From positions 6,634,001-6,698,000 of the forward strand of contig OX388306.1 in assembly GCA_947579605.1 (NCBI GenBank): DNA of 64,000 nt, read 5' to 3'. A program made the translations under genes and the position numbers. This DNA is from Athripsodes cinereus (Eukaryota; Arthropoda; Insecta; Trichoptera; Leptoceridae). The notes under the pieces were generated by a model. It did not search any database. It was not told the DNA's origin and worked only from the letters and a program-made list of their open reading frames with translations. Shown here piece after piece: positions 34,206-46,299 of this stretch; position 1 is the stretch's first letter, and every line of letters begins with the position of its first letter.

Positions 34206-36184
34206 GTAGTTGTTGTCGTGAAAAAGGGCCATCCAAACATCGGATAGCATGTAGACGAAACAGTGCTTTTTGGCCAAGCAGCATTGAACAATTTTAAAAG
34301 ATGTATAATGTTTGATGAAAGCTTTTTTTATAAGCTATCAATATTTGTGATCATTGCACGTATCGCTATCATTATTTAATAAAATAATAATCGCACTTTT
34401 CCCTTAATCATATAACAATAATCTAGCGATGATCTTCACATGACAGTAATAATAATAATATGCCTATAACAATGGACAACCTTCGCCCGGAGAAAATCGT
34501 GATAAATAAAGATCTATGTTATGATTATGTTGTCAGTTACAAGTGATAATAATGATTTTACACTAAGATCCATTTTTAATACTATAATGATTAAAAATAT
34601 TGTCTCCCAGGTGATACTACCATTATAAAATGAAAAAAGTTGTGATAAATTTATGTTGACTCAATTTGAAATTCTAAATAAGCTGTCGGAGTTTTAAAAT
34701 ATACGAGTATACTATTTTCTTAACTTTAGTTCTTTGCCGGACACCAAAAAAATATCTATTATATAGTATCAAAAAGCTTGAATATCCATTGAGTCCGACG
34801 CGAAAGCTCAAAAAATGGTTACTCACATGTTTACTATTATTTGCCAATTTGATTTGGTTTTTGTCCTATAGTCCTTAGTGTTAATGCGGCTTACAACGCC
34901 AGACAATCAATAATATTGTCAAACATCATTTGTATAATTTTGAGTTTGAATAAGACAACTTACATGTCACCATTGTCAATTACAAATGACCATTGACGCA
35001 GCCAACTGGCTGAAAAATTTACTGTTATTTAAATTTATATATAGGGCTAGAATGCCACATAATTGCATTAAAAAAAGTTGGGTCATATAAGTCCGTGAAT
35101 TTATTTTTTTCTGAATGAATATATCATTTGAATTTACTTCTATTCATCTAAGGACTAAAATTTAAAATATTTTTCATTAGTTTTTGTACTTTTTTATATG
35201 TCTTGAAAATGAGTGAAATGTCATCGCCAGGACGTTATTTATGTTTGAACATAGAATAATGTTACTAGTAAAAACATATGAGTAAGTATTAACGAAGATT
35301 AAATGTCATAAATTTAATTAAATTTATAGCAATGTTAAACTTGAAATTAGGTTTACAGGATTCTTCGATTACCGAATAAAGGATAAGATAGTCGAAAAAT
35401 CAATATTCGATAAAATGCTCGATAAAAAGTGTAAATAAAAGGAGTGATACCTAAATTTTCTTCCTAGATTCTACGAAAATATGCATAAAATGTGCAATAC
35501 ACAAAAAAACATAAAAATATACTGTGACCATTTCATCTTACACTATATCTAAAATATTGCACAAATATTGTTTTATCAATAAAGAGACAAATCCAATTAA
35601 AAAAAACACACTAAATAAATTATCAACGGTTCACTTCACACCACAAATTATTATCAGTTCGTAAAAATGTCAACACCAATCATGAAACAAAATAAAATAT
35701 TAAATACTAAACATGGATTCACTTTCTTCCAAATCAGAACTCCGCGTCACGATAAATTATAAATAATATCCGGTAACTAACGAATGTTATTAATTATTTA
35801 TGCTAAATCAAAAGGAATTAGTATAACGCTAATAATATTGTGTGTATAAATCGTGTCTGGCGTCTGTGATGGTGTCTCATTGACAACTAAACAGGTAGAC
35901 TAAGAATGATTATTGTAGTAAGATGCTTTGCTAGTACCGTGTATGGTTCTAGTTTCTTCTACTGGTGTTGTTGTACTGCATTATTGTTATTATTACCGTG
36001 ATAGTTACTGGTGCAAGTACTACTGTCCGTACTGTCAGGGTTGTGCAGAAGATAAATTAATCTACCGGACAGGTATGGATAAAAAAAAGCATTCATCAGG
36101 TAGAAAGGATCAAGGACCACTTACTCCCTATCTTTGCAAACATTTTTTTGTTTCCGTCGTTGTCATTTAATTCTTCGTGTATGC
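34206..36184. other. AT-rich, no feature seen
   Basis: The 80-codon ORF at 35928 is cysteine/tyrosine-rich from TACTGTTG-like simple sequence and is not convincing. Confidence 0.45.
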
Positions 36185-36340
36185 TTTCTATTTCAATCTA
36201 GTGAACACGTGTGCGTCCTGTGGGATCTGGTTTTTAAAATGATCTTGCCATTTTATCCTGTTCATTTTCATTCTATCCACGTCCATTATTTCCACGTGCC
36301 TAAACCATAAAAGCTTATTAACATTCATTCTTGCTATTTA
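36185..36340 (-). mobile_element. LINE C-terminal fragment, minus strand
   Basis: On the minus strand VNKLLWFRHVEIMDVDRMK then NRIKWQDHF is the WFGHVERM-type end of a LINE ORF. Related to 22140-22430. Confidence 0.6.
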
Positions 36341-37370
36341 AAAAAACTATATTATATAGTACCTAGTGACAAAATTTCTAAATACCCGATGAAACTAGAA
36401 CTTATGAATATTATAGAATATTTATATCAACGTTCTTCTAAGCCAATTCTAGTCATGTGTAAATTTAATTCCCATTCATATAAAAATATGTTAATACAAG
36501 CTATAAATATGATAAATTTATAACTTAAACTGGATCTTTAGTATAAATTCAAAATCCATGTGTTTATATAATTCACGGTAAATTTTATTTTAAACAAGGT
36601 TTTTAGATTCTCAAAATTGCTAAGAACAACCTTTAATCTGAATTCAAATGTGAGACATCTAATGTGAAAAGTACAATTAGGTATCTTCAGTAATACAAAA
36701 AGTACAAGTTTCACAAATACAAAAGGAACAAGTTTTGAAAAGACGTGAATCGTATTTAAAATAATTCTTCACTCATAAATATAATATAATTATGGTTCAA
36801 AGATAATCCATTGAGTACCGTTAATGTGGCAACCTTGTTCGCAGTATTGATAATTATTTTAACAGTTAGCTTTTACTTCACGTAAAAGCAAAGTATAAAA
36901 TGGATTTTATTTCATTTTTATTATATTATTAAGTATTAATCATTTTAATGCGTTCAAATCTTATCATCTTTAAAATATTATAGTGAATATATTTACCTTA
37001 TGGAATTTGGCTATCGGAAATTCTGTGAATATTTCCGGTGCATAATTATATGAAAGCTTTTAAAAAATATATTATTTTTTAAAAAAATTCAATTTTTATA
37101 TATTTCTATCAAAACTAAATCACTCGCAAACGAGTGGATGGCCTTATTTATAATATGTTTTATCAAAACCCATAATGTATCTACATAAAATATATGCTCA
37201 GAGGTGAAAACTTCAAAACACTTCTCTTAATAGTTCACGAGTATCAATGTTGAAAAAAAGCAGATAGGTACTCTAGCTTCGTAATAAAACCTGATTGTAC
37301 AAGATAAATACTATATAAAATAATATATAGTTCCGTATCAGTAAATTAGTTAATTATAGTCCTCTGGAGT
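36341..37370. other. AT-rich, no feature seen
   Basis: Nothing supportable. Confidence 0.45.
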
Positions 37371-37572
37371 TTCCCGCAATGAATATTGGTCTCTTAATAA
37401 TTTATGTAAGTTTTTGAGTGTCCTGTTAAAGGTAGATATTAGTAAAATGCGTGGTATAAGCCTTTGAAAATAATATTTTATTCAGCGACAAGGTATGTCA
37501 TCGATTCTCAATGTCTTAACTTTTATTGTTACGAAGAAAACGATTTGCTTGTTTTAAACATGTGATGGTAAA
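37371..37572 (+). repeat. SINE-A copy, diverged
   Basis: GGTCTCTTAATAATTTATG, TTTTTGAGTGTCCTGTTAAA and ATTCAGCGACAAGGTATG; the 3' end is lost after TTTAAACATGTGATGG. Confidence 0.55.
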
Positions 37573-38220
37573 AATGGATTGATAAAACATACCTACCTTG
37601 GTATAAAAAAGTGAGAACACAAAATTAAAACTAAAAAAGTCAGAAGGCGAGATTATTGCTTGCTCAATTTCTTACAGGCAATTACGCAGATATTATAATG
37701 ATTAGATCTATAAAAATAAAAATAAAATATACACATATATTAACTTGAATGAATGAGAGATGGAATTTTGGAAGTCAAATTATTACTATATGTCCACGAA
37801 TTATATAATCACCTAAAATGTAATGTTTTTAATCAGTAGTAATTGAACTTGTTATATTTCTATGCATGCAAGGTAATTCTACCAACTACCGATAAACCGA
37901 AATGACTGTTCCTTGTGTGTTATAATAACAGCTATTTTTACTATTACGCTATTGTTTGATTGTCATGTTGGTATTTCCAAAGACGTTTTTATTGATAGAA
38001 TATACGAGAAACAAAATAAACCAGAGACAGTCCTAAGTGCATAGAAAAATGAAAAGTTGCTTGGTACGGTGTTAATGTTATCAAAAGTTGAAGATAAATA
38101 CTACTATTATACCATATCAACATTTCATAACTGCATATCTGCATATAAAAAACAAGTATATCGTCCTCTTCTTTACAAAGCACTTGGTTTCTAATAGAAT
38201 ACTTACTGATTATAATTTCA
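37573..38220. other. AT-rich, no feature seen
   Basis: Short ORFs on both strands at 37989-38336, not convincing. Confidence 0.4.
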
Positions 38221-38234
38221 GGTTAGTTGGAAGA

Positions 38235-38375
38235 GTAAACTCATCCTCTGTAGGAGTAACTTTCTTTGCGGTAAACTCATCCTCTGTAGGTACCTATATT
38301 GATTGTATCTTACTTGAATGTATACCTTTTATGTGATTTTTTGTAATCAATATACAATAAAAATGAATAAATAAA
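38235..38375 (+). repeat. Duplicated 20-mer and LINE-like (AAAT)n tail
   Basis: GTAAACTCATCCTCTGTAGG occurs exactly at 38235-38254 and 38271-38290. The following TATTGATTGTATCTTAC and an AATAAATAAATAAA end at about 38361-38378 suggest a retro-insertion tail. Confidence 0.45.
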
Positions 38376-38385
38376 TAAAAATGAC

Positions 38386-38775
38386 CTTACAACCTCGTCA
38401 GAAAAGCGTAGAGAGGAATTGTGGAGGCAGGAACTTGGCGACAATCCGTGGATGATGCCATCTGAAAGCACAAACACCGTGCACAGTCTGAGCTACCCCA
38501 CGTGGAAGACACTGAACAGACTGAGAGTTGGGGTGACAAGGTGCAGAAGCAACCAGCGGTAGTGGGGCTTTTAAGATGGAGAAGACGTTAGCTGCGACTG
38601 CGGGGAGGAGCAGAGTGACTCTCACCTACTGCAATGTCCGCTGATGCGGAATGCATGTAATGTGAATGACCTGATGATGGCGAACGACAAGGCGATATAC
38701 GTCGCGGCATACTGGAGTGGCAAGGTCTGAAGTCCGGACCCGAAAAGTAAGTAAGTAATAAATAAATAAATCAGC
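38386..38775 (+). mobile_element. LINE ORF2 C-terminus with CCHC-like motif
   Basis: The frame around 38521-38730 reads LRVGVTRCRSN, stop, W-G-F, then CDCGEEQSDSHLLQCPLMRN and KAIYVAAYWSGKV. The C-x-C ... H-x4-C arrangement is the zinc-binding end of many jockey-like LINEs. Two stops break it. The tail is GTAAGTAAGTAATAAATAAA. Confidence 0.7.
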
Positions 38776-39364
38776 TCACGAAAAAGACATTGTCATATAT
38801 TTCAATCTATTTTTTCCCGTAATCCATAGAATATTTTAAGCATATAAAACATGAATATATTTACAAACTTAACCTTAATAGTATCTATTAAAATCTATCT
38901 TGATTTATGATAAACCCAAACACCCCATTACATTTTCAGATTCATTCTCTGAGACTGGTTTGGAAAAAGGTTTTAGATTATTTTAATTTACTTTGTTTAT
39001 AAAATAAAATGTTCAAATTTTAGACGAAGCTTTAAAATTACAAATCACAATATTTACATCTGTGTGTGGGTGCGTATTTTGTGCATGCACGTGTTTTCCC
39101 TCCGGACATAGAAAGATCTAAGACCACCTCTGTTTACACCACAATAAGACTTTATTACAATATCACTATCATTGTGAATCTTTATTAAATTATTTCATTT
39201 TATAATACATACATTATTATATTATATTAGTAAGTAAGTATGCAACAATTATTATTACATTGTTTCCAAATGTTCCGTATATGCATTATATTATATTATT
39301 CACTAATTAACACGAATGCTTTTAATTAAATCATCATCGTCAGGCGTTATCAGTCTAAGAACCG
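38776..39364. other. AT-rich, no feature seen
   Basis: No feature I can support. Confidence 0.45.
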
Positions 39365-39515
39365 CGGTCTCGATTTTATTTATTTATTTTATTCTTCACT
39401 CTACATCGGTAACAATATTACAAAATAAATCATTGTCATTAGAACATCAGTTATACAATTCAATGTACAAAAGGTGAGTCTATCGCTAAAATGCGATGTC
39501 TTCCAACTAACCCGG
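39365..39515 (-). repeat. LINE 3'-UTR tail, minus strand
   Basis: Sister of 17575-17735: TTGGAAGACATCGCATTTTAGC on the minus strand, then the CATTG word and AATAAATAAATAAA. Confidence 0.6.
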
Positions 39516-39520
39516 TTTAC

Positions 39521-39620
39521 TTTACCATCATGGCGTAACTTACAAGTGGAGTTGCTAGCAGTACAGATGCATGAAATAAACACGCCAACCGTCCTTTTAG
39601 TGTCAACAAAAAAAAATTAA
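39521..39620 (-). repeat. SINE-A copy, 3' part
   Basis: TACCATCATGGCGTAAC, CAAGTGGAGTTGCTAGCAG and GTCCTTTTAGTGTCAAC. It abuts the LINE tail at 39515. Confidence 0.6.
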
Positions 39621-40749
39621 TTGTGTCGTTGCGCACGTCGAAGAATTCCATAATTAGGTAAATTGAATCAATTATGAAATTTTATAAGGGTTGATTTGAA
39701 GCTAAAACTTATTCACTTATCTAAATATTCAACATTATAGTCAGGCATTTCGTGACAAACTTCAAATTGTAACTTAAAATGAATTGAATATTAGTTCTAT
39801 TTTCACCCAACAAAAATATGCACCCAAATGTTTTTGAATTTGAAAACAAACAAATATGCAAATAAGAATCCTTCGTGGGTAGGAGTTTGAGAGGTGGAGC
39901 TTAGGACACAATACATTTACGTCTGTAAAGGGGCACAATATTATTCACGTTTTCTGTGTTTATTGTATTTTTAAAACGTATATGTTGGACCTGATGGCGT
40001 ATGTTTTATTGAATAAATAAAATAAAATAAACAAAATCAAATCACTAAAACAGACCTGGGTACCTAGACAAATCGAATTTGGCAATCGACTACAAACGAA
40101 CTTTTCGACAATGTACATAATTATTATAATGTTATGGTAAAAAAAGTTATTTCAACAACATACCTACGTACTATATTATGTGATGTCTTATGAACACACG
40201 CCTCTTGCAGAAAAAAATTACAAAGAATCAGAGGTCTTTCCTATTTCAGGGACTCTTGTGTTTATTAAATTTTAATTTAATTTCTCGATCAATAAGTAAA
40301 GTCAAATCTTAGAAAAATAAGCGGTCTGGATAATAAATTAAAATACAATTTGTCTAGATACCCAGGTATGTGAATTAAATAAAATTAAGCATTAAAATAA
40401 AATTTTCCGTGCGTTGATGTTCTTCTCGTACTTGGCAAACTTATAAAATTCCAACATTTCAGTAATCATAGCGCCCCGTTATAATAATTTATTGATAAAC
40501 CATGTCTGTGGATATAAATACTTCATAATATGTAATTCAAATATTTTTTATATTAAATTATAATAATGCAACTTTATAACATATAATTAAAGTGTAATTT
40601 CTCCATTCCATTAACATTATATGATACTTGGCGTGTTGGACAATCGTAAAAAATATTATGGTAAGACTAATACTGTCACAATATTTTAACTACAACTTAA
40701 AGTTGGTGGAATTGTCGTAAAATATTGTATTATGTATTAGAAACAAAAC
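39621..40749. other. AT-rich, no feature seen
   Basis: Only an (AATAA)n tract near 40012-40036, possibly a LINE tail. Confidence 0.45.
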
Positions 40750-40751
40750 TA

Positions 40752-41571
40752 GAGATGGTGAATCAAAACTTTAACCCGGTTAACGGTTAATGCGTTGACG
40801 ATTAAGTTAAACTGCGTGACGAGTTAAGTCGTTTATTTTTTACAAAATATAGGTAGGTACGTTCGATAAATAATTGTTGTCGTTTATTTCAGGAGCTAAA
40901 TAAATAATTAATGACACCATCATGAAAAAATCAGGATATAAATATAAAAAAATATTCAGTGTTTTTTTCAAAAGGTCAAAACTTGCGATGATGGAAAAAT
41001 TGTTGTAACTCCTCCCCCTTATGGGTAATTAACTACAAGATTTAACTTGAATTGTTTTATAAACTGTTTTATTTTTAATATATATGAAATATGTGATGAA
41101 TATTATGTGTATGACAAGTCCAAGTGCCTACATAGTAAGAGTCTACTGAAAATGAAAATAAATAAATTGACTTAATTTAACAGACTAGGGAATTAAGTAA
41201 CTGAATTAATTAAACAAGAGCTTTTTTTAGCAGGAGTTAATATTACTTACTTACTTCCGATGGCCGAGCAGCCCTTACAGGACCTTTGCCTCCGAAACAA
41301 TAGATCTTCAAGCCTTTCTATCTTGAGAAATGGACTGCCAGTCGTCCTTAGTATTTAGCTCCTCTAGATCTCGGTTGATGTTATCCAACAATCTTTGTCC
41401 TGGTCTCCCTAACGGTGTTCTGCCCTCGGGTACACCCTGCAGAATATCTTTAGTGGGCCTTTCTTTTCCGACAAAAGTTAATCGATGAAGAAAACAAAAG
41501 TTAATCCTTACTATATCGGAATAAATACATTAACTAGTGTGAATCCATTAATCGGTAATGCCCAGATCTGG
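40752..41571. mobile_element. Decayed hAT-like element (TTAACCGGTTAACGG ends)
   Basis: The left end TAGAGATGGTGAATC with AACCCGGTTAACGGTTAATG and the inverted right end CCAGATCTGGGCATTACCG resemble a common hAT terminus carrying GGTTAA-type subterminal words. Flanks GAAACAAA and GTAACAAA differ by one base. Similarity of the two ends is only partial. Confidence 0.4.
41242..41482 (-). mobile_element. LINE C-terminal fragment, minus strand
   Basis: On the minus strand PEGRTPLGRPGQRLLDNI then DDWQSISQDRKA, stop, RSIVSEAKV is the usual GRPxxRW...W..A.DR..WR...EA LINE ending; the key Trp codon is now TGA. The tail is a TAAGTAAGTAA repeat at 41242-41252. It lies inside the decayed TIR element. Confidence 0.7.
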
Positions 41572-42814
41572 TAACAAATAATATGCCAATGAAAGTGAGC
41601 TATTGGCTTCCTACATTTTTTATTATATTAGTTCGTTAATTTGGATATAAAATCATATGTTAATTTTCATTACACATATTGATTGATTCAAATATTATGA
41701 CTGCGATGTTAAAAATGTGCGTAAATCTTTTTTTATTACTTATTACCTAAAATAAATAAACGAAAGTAATATTTTACATTAGTTTTGTTGACAAAATAAT
41801 TTGAATTTTATGATTTATGGTAAAAAACGATATATTTCATCATACATATCCGTATGCTGGAACGAAATAACGCTATGTTATTAGACGCCAATTTTCAGTA
41901 TGGCCGTTCAAAAAATTTTTCAACAAAATAACATTTACTTCTTACATGTTTGCAAACATGAAAATATTGTCAAAATTATAGTGAATGATTGCTTTTAACT
42001 ATATCGCTATCTTTTAAGAAATTTACAGGATATCATGTTAAAATGGCTTTTTAGCTTTAAAACAAAAAAAAATATTACATCATTCTTTTATTTATAGACA
42101 TCACAAAGTATAACACGTTTTCGAGTTTGGTGAGTATTGTTATTATTGGATCACGTACATTGCGCTGTTTTTGTTATTTAAATCACCTCAAGGGCGCGTT
42201 AACATTATTATTTCACAAAATAATTTATTTTTCATTATTTTTTACAAAACAAATATGCTCAAGTATTATTGACACAAATTTTGATTAGATTCAATTTGTA
42301 TGTATCTATTTTTACAATTTTACACTTAATTTTTAGACAACAAACGATGAAAACAATGCTATCAAATAAACTAATGTAGGTATTTAAGTCGAAAATATTA
42401 AAAAATGATATTTGACCTTTATTTTTAGTTTAAAAGGAGGAGTTGTAATGAATTCAATCAGCTACAAGAGCGCCATCTACCCAAACTATCAAAATTTGAC
42501 TTAGTGTAATTTCACTTCCACAAACAGACACATATTCGAAATCAAAATCCATTTAACATAAAGATAAAGTTTTAAATAATTTATTTCCTGCTTTAGTTAC
42601 TGCTATTTCAAAATAAATTATTTTGACATGAATACATATTGAAATGCCAAATGCATTAATACTAGCATTCTAATCAGAAGGTAGCATAGACGGCCAACTT
42701 TTAAAAAGCTTCTATTTTCTTGTATTATATTTTAATCTTAATTTAATATCGTCATAGTATGTTTATATATATTCTTTAATAAGAGATAAATAAAGTGATA
42801 CCAATGAATAATAT
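41572..42814. other. AT-rich, no feature seen
   Basis: Nothing supportable. Confidence 0.45.
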
Positions 42815-42816
42815 TG

Positions 42817-43075
42817 CACTGAGAAAAATACTAACGAAATTTCACAACGAATCATTGGTACGTACTATCAGATTAGGACCAGAGATCGTACAAACGATTC
42901 ATTAGTACGAATCTATAATATTAACTCTTCGCAAACAAGTTGTTGTTAAATTTACCAATGATTTGTTTGCGAAGAGTTAATATTATAGATTTATACCAAT
43001 GAATCGTTTGTACGATCTCTGGTCCTAATCTGATAGTACCGTACCAATGATTCGTTTTGAGTATTTTTCTCAATG
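42817..43075. mobile_element. Palindromic MITE, copy 3
   Basis: Same family as 12725 and 16430. Flanked by TG on both sides (42815-42816, 43076-43077). 259 bp; arms meet at GTTAAATTTACC. Confidence 0.9.
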
Positions 43076-43077
43076 TG

Positions 43078-43557
43078 GTGATCATCCAAATTGAAACAAT
43101 AGAATTAATTAATTGATTGAGTTGACGTTTATTTTGTAGAATTCCATATTAATTTATGTTGAAAATAAATCATGAAGTTAGGAGCCTCCACAACCACTTT
43201 AAAAATATACTTTAGTACAAAAGATTCACTGATGTCTTTTTACTTCAAAACTTACAAAAGATATTCGTAGAAAGTAAAGATAATATAAGATACATTGAAG
43301 TATGTATTTTTCTTTATACGTGTATTTTTACTGACCATATTTCTTTAAAAAAATAGATGTTAATAATATGACTCCTCAAGTTCACGTTTAAATATCTTCA
43401 CAGTTTACTTTTTTTGTATCTGGGCTTTTGCTGGAAACTCAAATACAACTTTAGATACCTTTTACAGTAAGCTAAAAACTTGTATCATATTTTATATATC
43501 AAACTTTACGATCGCCAAAAGTCCGAAACATTGTTACCAGACTACATACTATAATAT
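43078..43557. other. AT-rich, no feature seen
   Basis: Nothing supportable. Confidence 0.4.
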
Positions 43558-43665
43558 TACTACTACTATACCATCACGGCATATCCCACAAGTGGTGTAG
43601 CCAGCAGATCAGCTGTATGTAAGAAACATGCAAGCTGTCCTCTTTGTGCCGATATAAAATCAAGA
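43558..43665 (-). repeat. SINE-A copy, 3' half
   Basis: A (TAC)n start, TACCATCACGGCATATCCC, GCAGATCAGCTGTATG and GCAAGCTGTCCTCTTTGTGC. It stops after the GATATAAAATCAAGA word. Confidence 0.7.
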
Positions 43666-44142
43666 TATTTTAATTTAAATTATTTAATATTAATATTATG
43701 AGAAAATGCAATGTAATTTTACTAAACCAGTAAATATATCAGACACCCATGGTGACTCATACAAGTGTTCTACAAAGCTGTATGCTGAATTGCAATAAGA
43801 CCAAATAACGGATAATATCATCTAGTATATATGAGATAATATGTATTTCGAGTTACTTGAAGCTTTAATAGATAATAAGATAAAGCTACAGTATAAAATT
43901 ATGGAAAGCAGAAGTGAAGGTTATATTTTTTTTCAGATCTTGCAACAAGATTCATTCATCAATTTAAATCCCAGGAAGAAACAAACGGATCTCTTTCTCT
44001 ATTAATATATTTATAATATTACCACGTTTGCTATGTGTATGAAATATTTTGAGTGTATTTTATTTTGTTAAACTTTACTGGATTTCGACACATATATTAA
44101 ATATCTGATTTCATAAATGTATAATCTAAAAATTGGAAAAAA
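43666..44142. other. AT-rich, no feature seen
   Basis: Nothing supportable. Confidence 0.4.
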
Positions 44143-44369
44143 ATACATAGTATGTAGTTAACTTCCAAATGACTTTATTAACTTCCCTTACTAGTATTCG
44201 GAGACTCTCAACTAGGGGATTCGATCGTATTTTAGTCCCGAAATTTTCGGGATTAAATTTAAGAAATCCCGGGATTTTCGGGATTAATACAATTATACAA
44301 TAAGTCAAATATTTGGGACTCAAGCACATCAATGAATCACTGACAGCCGAAGCTTGTGTTAGTATCTAA

Positions 44370-44926
44370 AAAGAGCGTTATTCTGAGTTCGATATCTCAC
44401 TAGAAAACGATATTGTGGCAATATTTACTGATGGTCCAAATTACAGTTGGAAAACTTGTTAATGCAAAGCACCTAGTTTGTTTAGCACACGGTATTCACT
44501 TAGCGGTTTGTGATTTATTGTATAAAAAATACCTGGAAATGAACCTATCAGTAATGATATTTTATTTATTTATTTATTTAATACATAAACGGCTATCGCC
44601 TTTATTGATGATTTGGATGGTGATAATGAAGAACTGGACTCAGGATTAGTCATTAAAATCGGTAATGGTGAGTTTGACCAATGACCGGAATATTAATGAA
44701 GTCGTAAAGAAAGTTCGTAGTGGTTCTTATTTTTAAAAGAGCATCTTTGAAGAATGATACTATGCTTCAAAACTATATTGAAAAGCAACATGGAAGAGAG
44801 CTTAATTTATTGTTTAACTGCAAATCGCGTTGGAATAGTTTTTTAACAATGCTTGAGCGATTTGATATTTTAAAAAATAGCATCAAAAAATCACTCATTG
44901 ACCTAATTCGAATAAATAATTCATAA
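44370..44926 (+). pseudogene. hAT transposase remnant
   Basis: Fragments in changing frames: SLENDIVAIFTDGPNYSWK, then AKHLVCLAHGIHLAVCDLLY (the C..H...L motif of hAT transposases), then FKRASLKNDTMLQNYIEK and LNLLFNCKSRWNSFLTMLER, the block read as L..D.KTRWNS in the family. Frameshifts and stops separate them, and the BED zinc finger and the C-terminal dimerisation region are missing. A short AATAAATAAATA-type tail at 44563-44613 interrupts it. Inactive. Confidence 0.8.
44563..44613 (-). repeat. LINE tail fragment, type T
   Basis: On the minus strand GGCGATAGCCGTTTATGTAT then TAAATAAATAAATAAA; matches 1700-1765. Confidence 0.45.
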
Positions 44927-45274
44927 AGTCTCTGGTCAATTTGATTTAAAAATACGAGTATAAACATTGATCCCTGTAGTATGTATTTTTATGTTATGGG
45001 TTTAGCTGAAAAAAAAATTTAAATATTCCAAAATAGTACATACAAACAAACATAAATAACAACATTATAGAATATATTGCCCCACTAAACTAAAACTGTT
45101 CTGGGTTAAAACCAGAGATGTGCAAAATACTTTCAAAAAAGTATTTAAACACAAAATACAAATACTATTGAATTTTTGTATTTCAAATACAGAATACTAA
45201 ATACTTTTTCAAAATGGTATTTAAGTACAAAATACGTATGTATTTTGAAATACTTATTTAAAATAGCTTTTACA

Positions 45275-45650
45275 AATAGTCGAACAAGGTGTAAGACAGG
45301 GGTATTCAATATTTCCAGCACTCTAACTATTATATACAGCGAGCCATTGATGAATAGATAGAAGAAATGAATAACTGGACAAGAGTATAGATAAATGAAG
45401 AAAGGGTTGACATGATTCGATATAGCATTGCTTGCAGATAATTAAGATGAGTTGAATAAAGTCTTAGGAAAAACTATCAAAATACAACATAAAAAATAAA
45501 TAAAGACAATACAAAATGTATGGTCGTTCGAAGAGATGAGGCGACTGCGAAAATAGTCATAAATGGAGTGAGTATCAAGCAGGTTAGAGAATTACTGAAC
45601 TTGGGCTGCAGAATAAATCAGGATGGATACTCCGAATCTTAAATCGTACG
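45275..45650 (+). pseudogene. LINE RT palm fragment
   Basis: VEQGVRQGYSIFPALT with IIYSEPLMN is a changed GVRQGC.LSP..F block of an RTE-type RT. A thumb-like NG.SIKQV..L region follows around 45560-45620. Many stops. Inserted inside the second hAT. Confidence 0.6.
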
Positions 45651-46128
45651 GACTACTGTAACATCATATTATATACAGGACTGCTCCAGACCTTTCTTGA
45701 TCGTTTTCAGATGGTTTTTAATGTTGCCTCCGAATCATTTACAGAGAGAATCAGAGCTGCCACATCACTTCACTAATAAGAAGTCTACGCTAGCTGAGAG
45801 TCTCAGAGAGAGTAGAGTTTAAACTCTTAGTGTCCACAAGGTAGCACACCACCCACTGACCTATTCCGCTGACAAAAATTTGAGTCGAAGACTGTGCTCA
45901 GCTTCTAAAGCCGTGAACAAACTCGTAGAGTTCAATATTGCAAATACCTCTAAATTTACAGAAAGGAGAACCAGAGTCTCAGCGTCAATTGCCTGGAACA
46001 GATGGCCTCCAGACAAAGTTGAAAACGCTGCAGCTCAGAAGAAATCACAGCGCCCTTGGAATGGTCATGGATCATTCAACGGCGTCATGTATAATTAGTT
46101 CAATTCAATTCAATTCAATTCAATTCAA
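45651..46128 (+). mobile_element. LINE (L2/CR1-like) C-terminus with (CAATT)n tail
   Basis: RTDYCNIILYTGLLQ, then SRVEFKLLVST and RTRVSASIAWNRWP, correspond to the D-Y-C-N ... R-V-E-F-K ... W-N-x-x-P signature of L2/CR1 RT C-termini. A (CAATT)n tract at 46098-46128 is flanked by an exact direct repeat of CGGCGTCATGTATAATTAGT (46081 and 46129). Confidence 0.65.
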
Positions 46129-46185
46129 CGGCGTCATGTATAATTAGTTCATTCACTGTGTCGGTGTTTAGGTAGTAGAATTCCA

Positions 46186-46299
46186 TATCGAAAAATAAAA
46201 CAGGTGTTTTATTCTACTAAAGATTTATTTTGTGAGAGGGACGTCTTTCTCACAAAATAAATCTTTAGTAGAATAAAACACCTGTTTTATTTTTCGATA
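46186..46299. mobile_element. Perfect 52-bp foldback element
   Basis: 46186-46237 and 46248-46299 are exact reverse complements, with a 10-bp loop. The ends TATCGAAAAATAAAACAGG and complement include TA at each border, so it may be a TA-targeted MITE (TCGAAA...TTTCGA). No mismatch in 52 pairs means recent insertion or gene conversion. Confidence 0.9.

Noticed and set aside
35928..36170. Cys/Tyr-rich 80-codon ORF
   Set aside because: Produced by TACTGT/TTATTATTG-type simple sequence.
38671..38710. CTGATGATGG as a second hammerhead core
   Set aside because: It lies in the LINE coding frame (DLMMAND) and lacks the GAAA box and pairing stems.
46186..46299. microRNA precursor
   Set aside because: A perfect 52-bp stem with a 10-base loop and TA borders fits a MITE better than a miRNA hairpin; no known miRNA sequence recognised.
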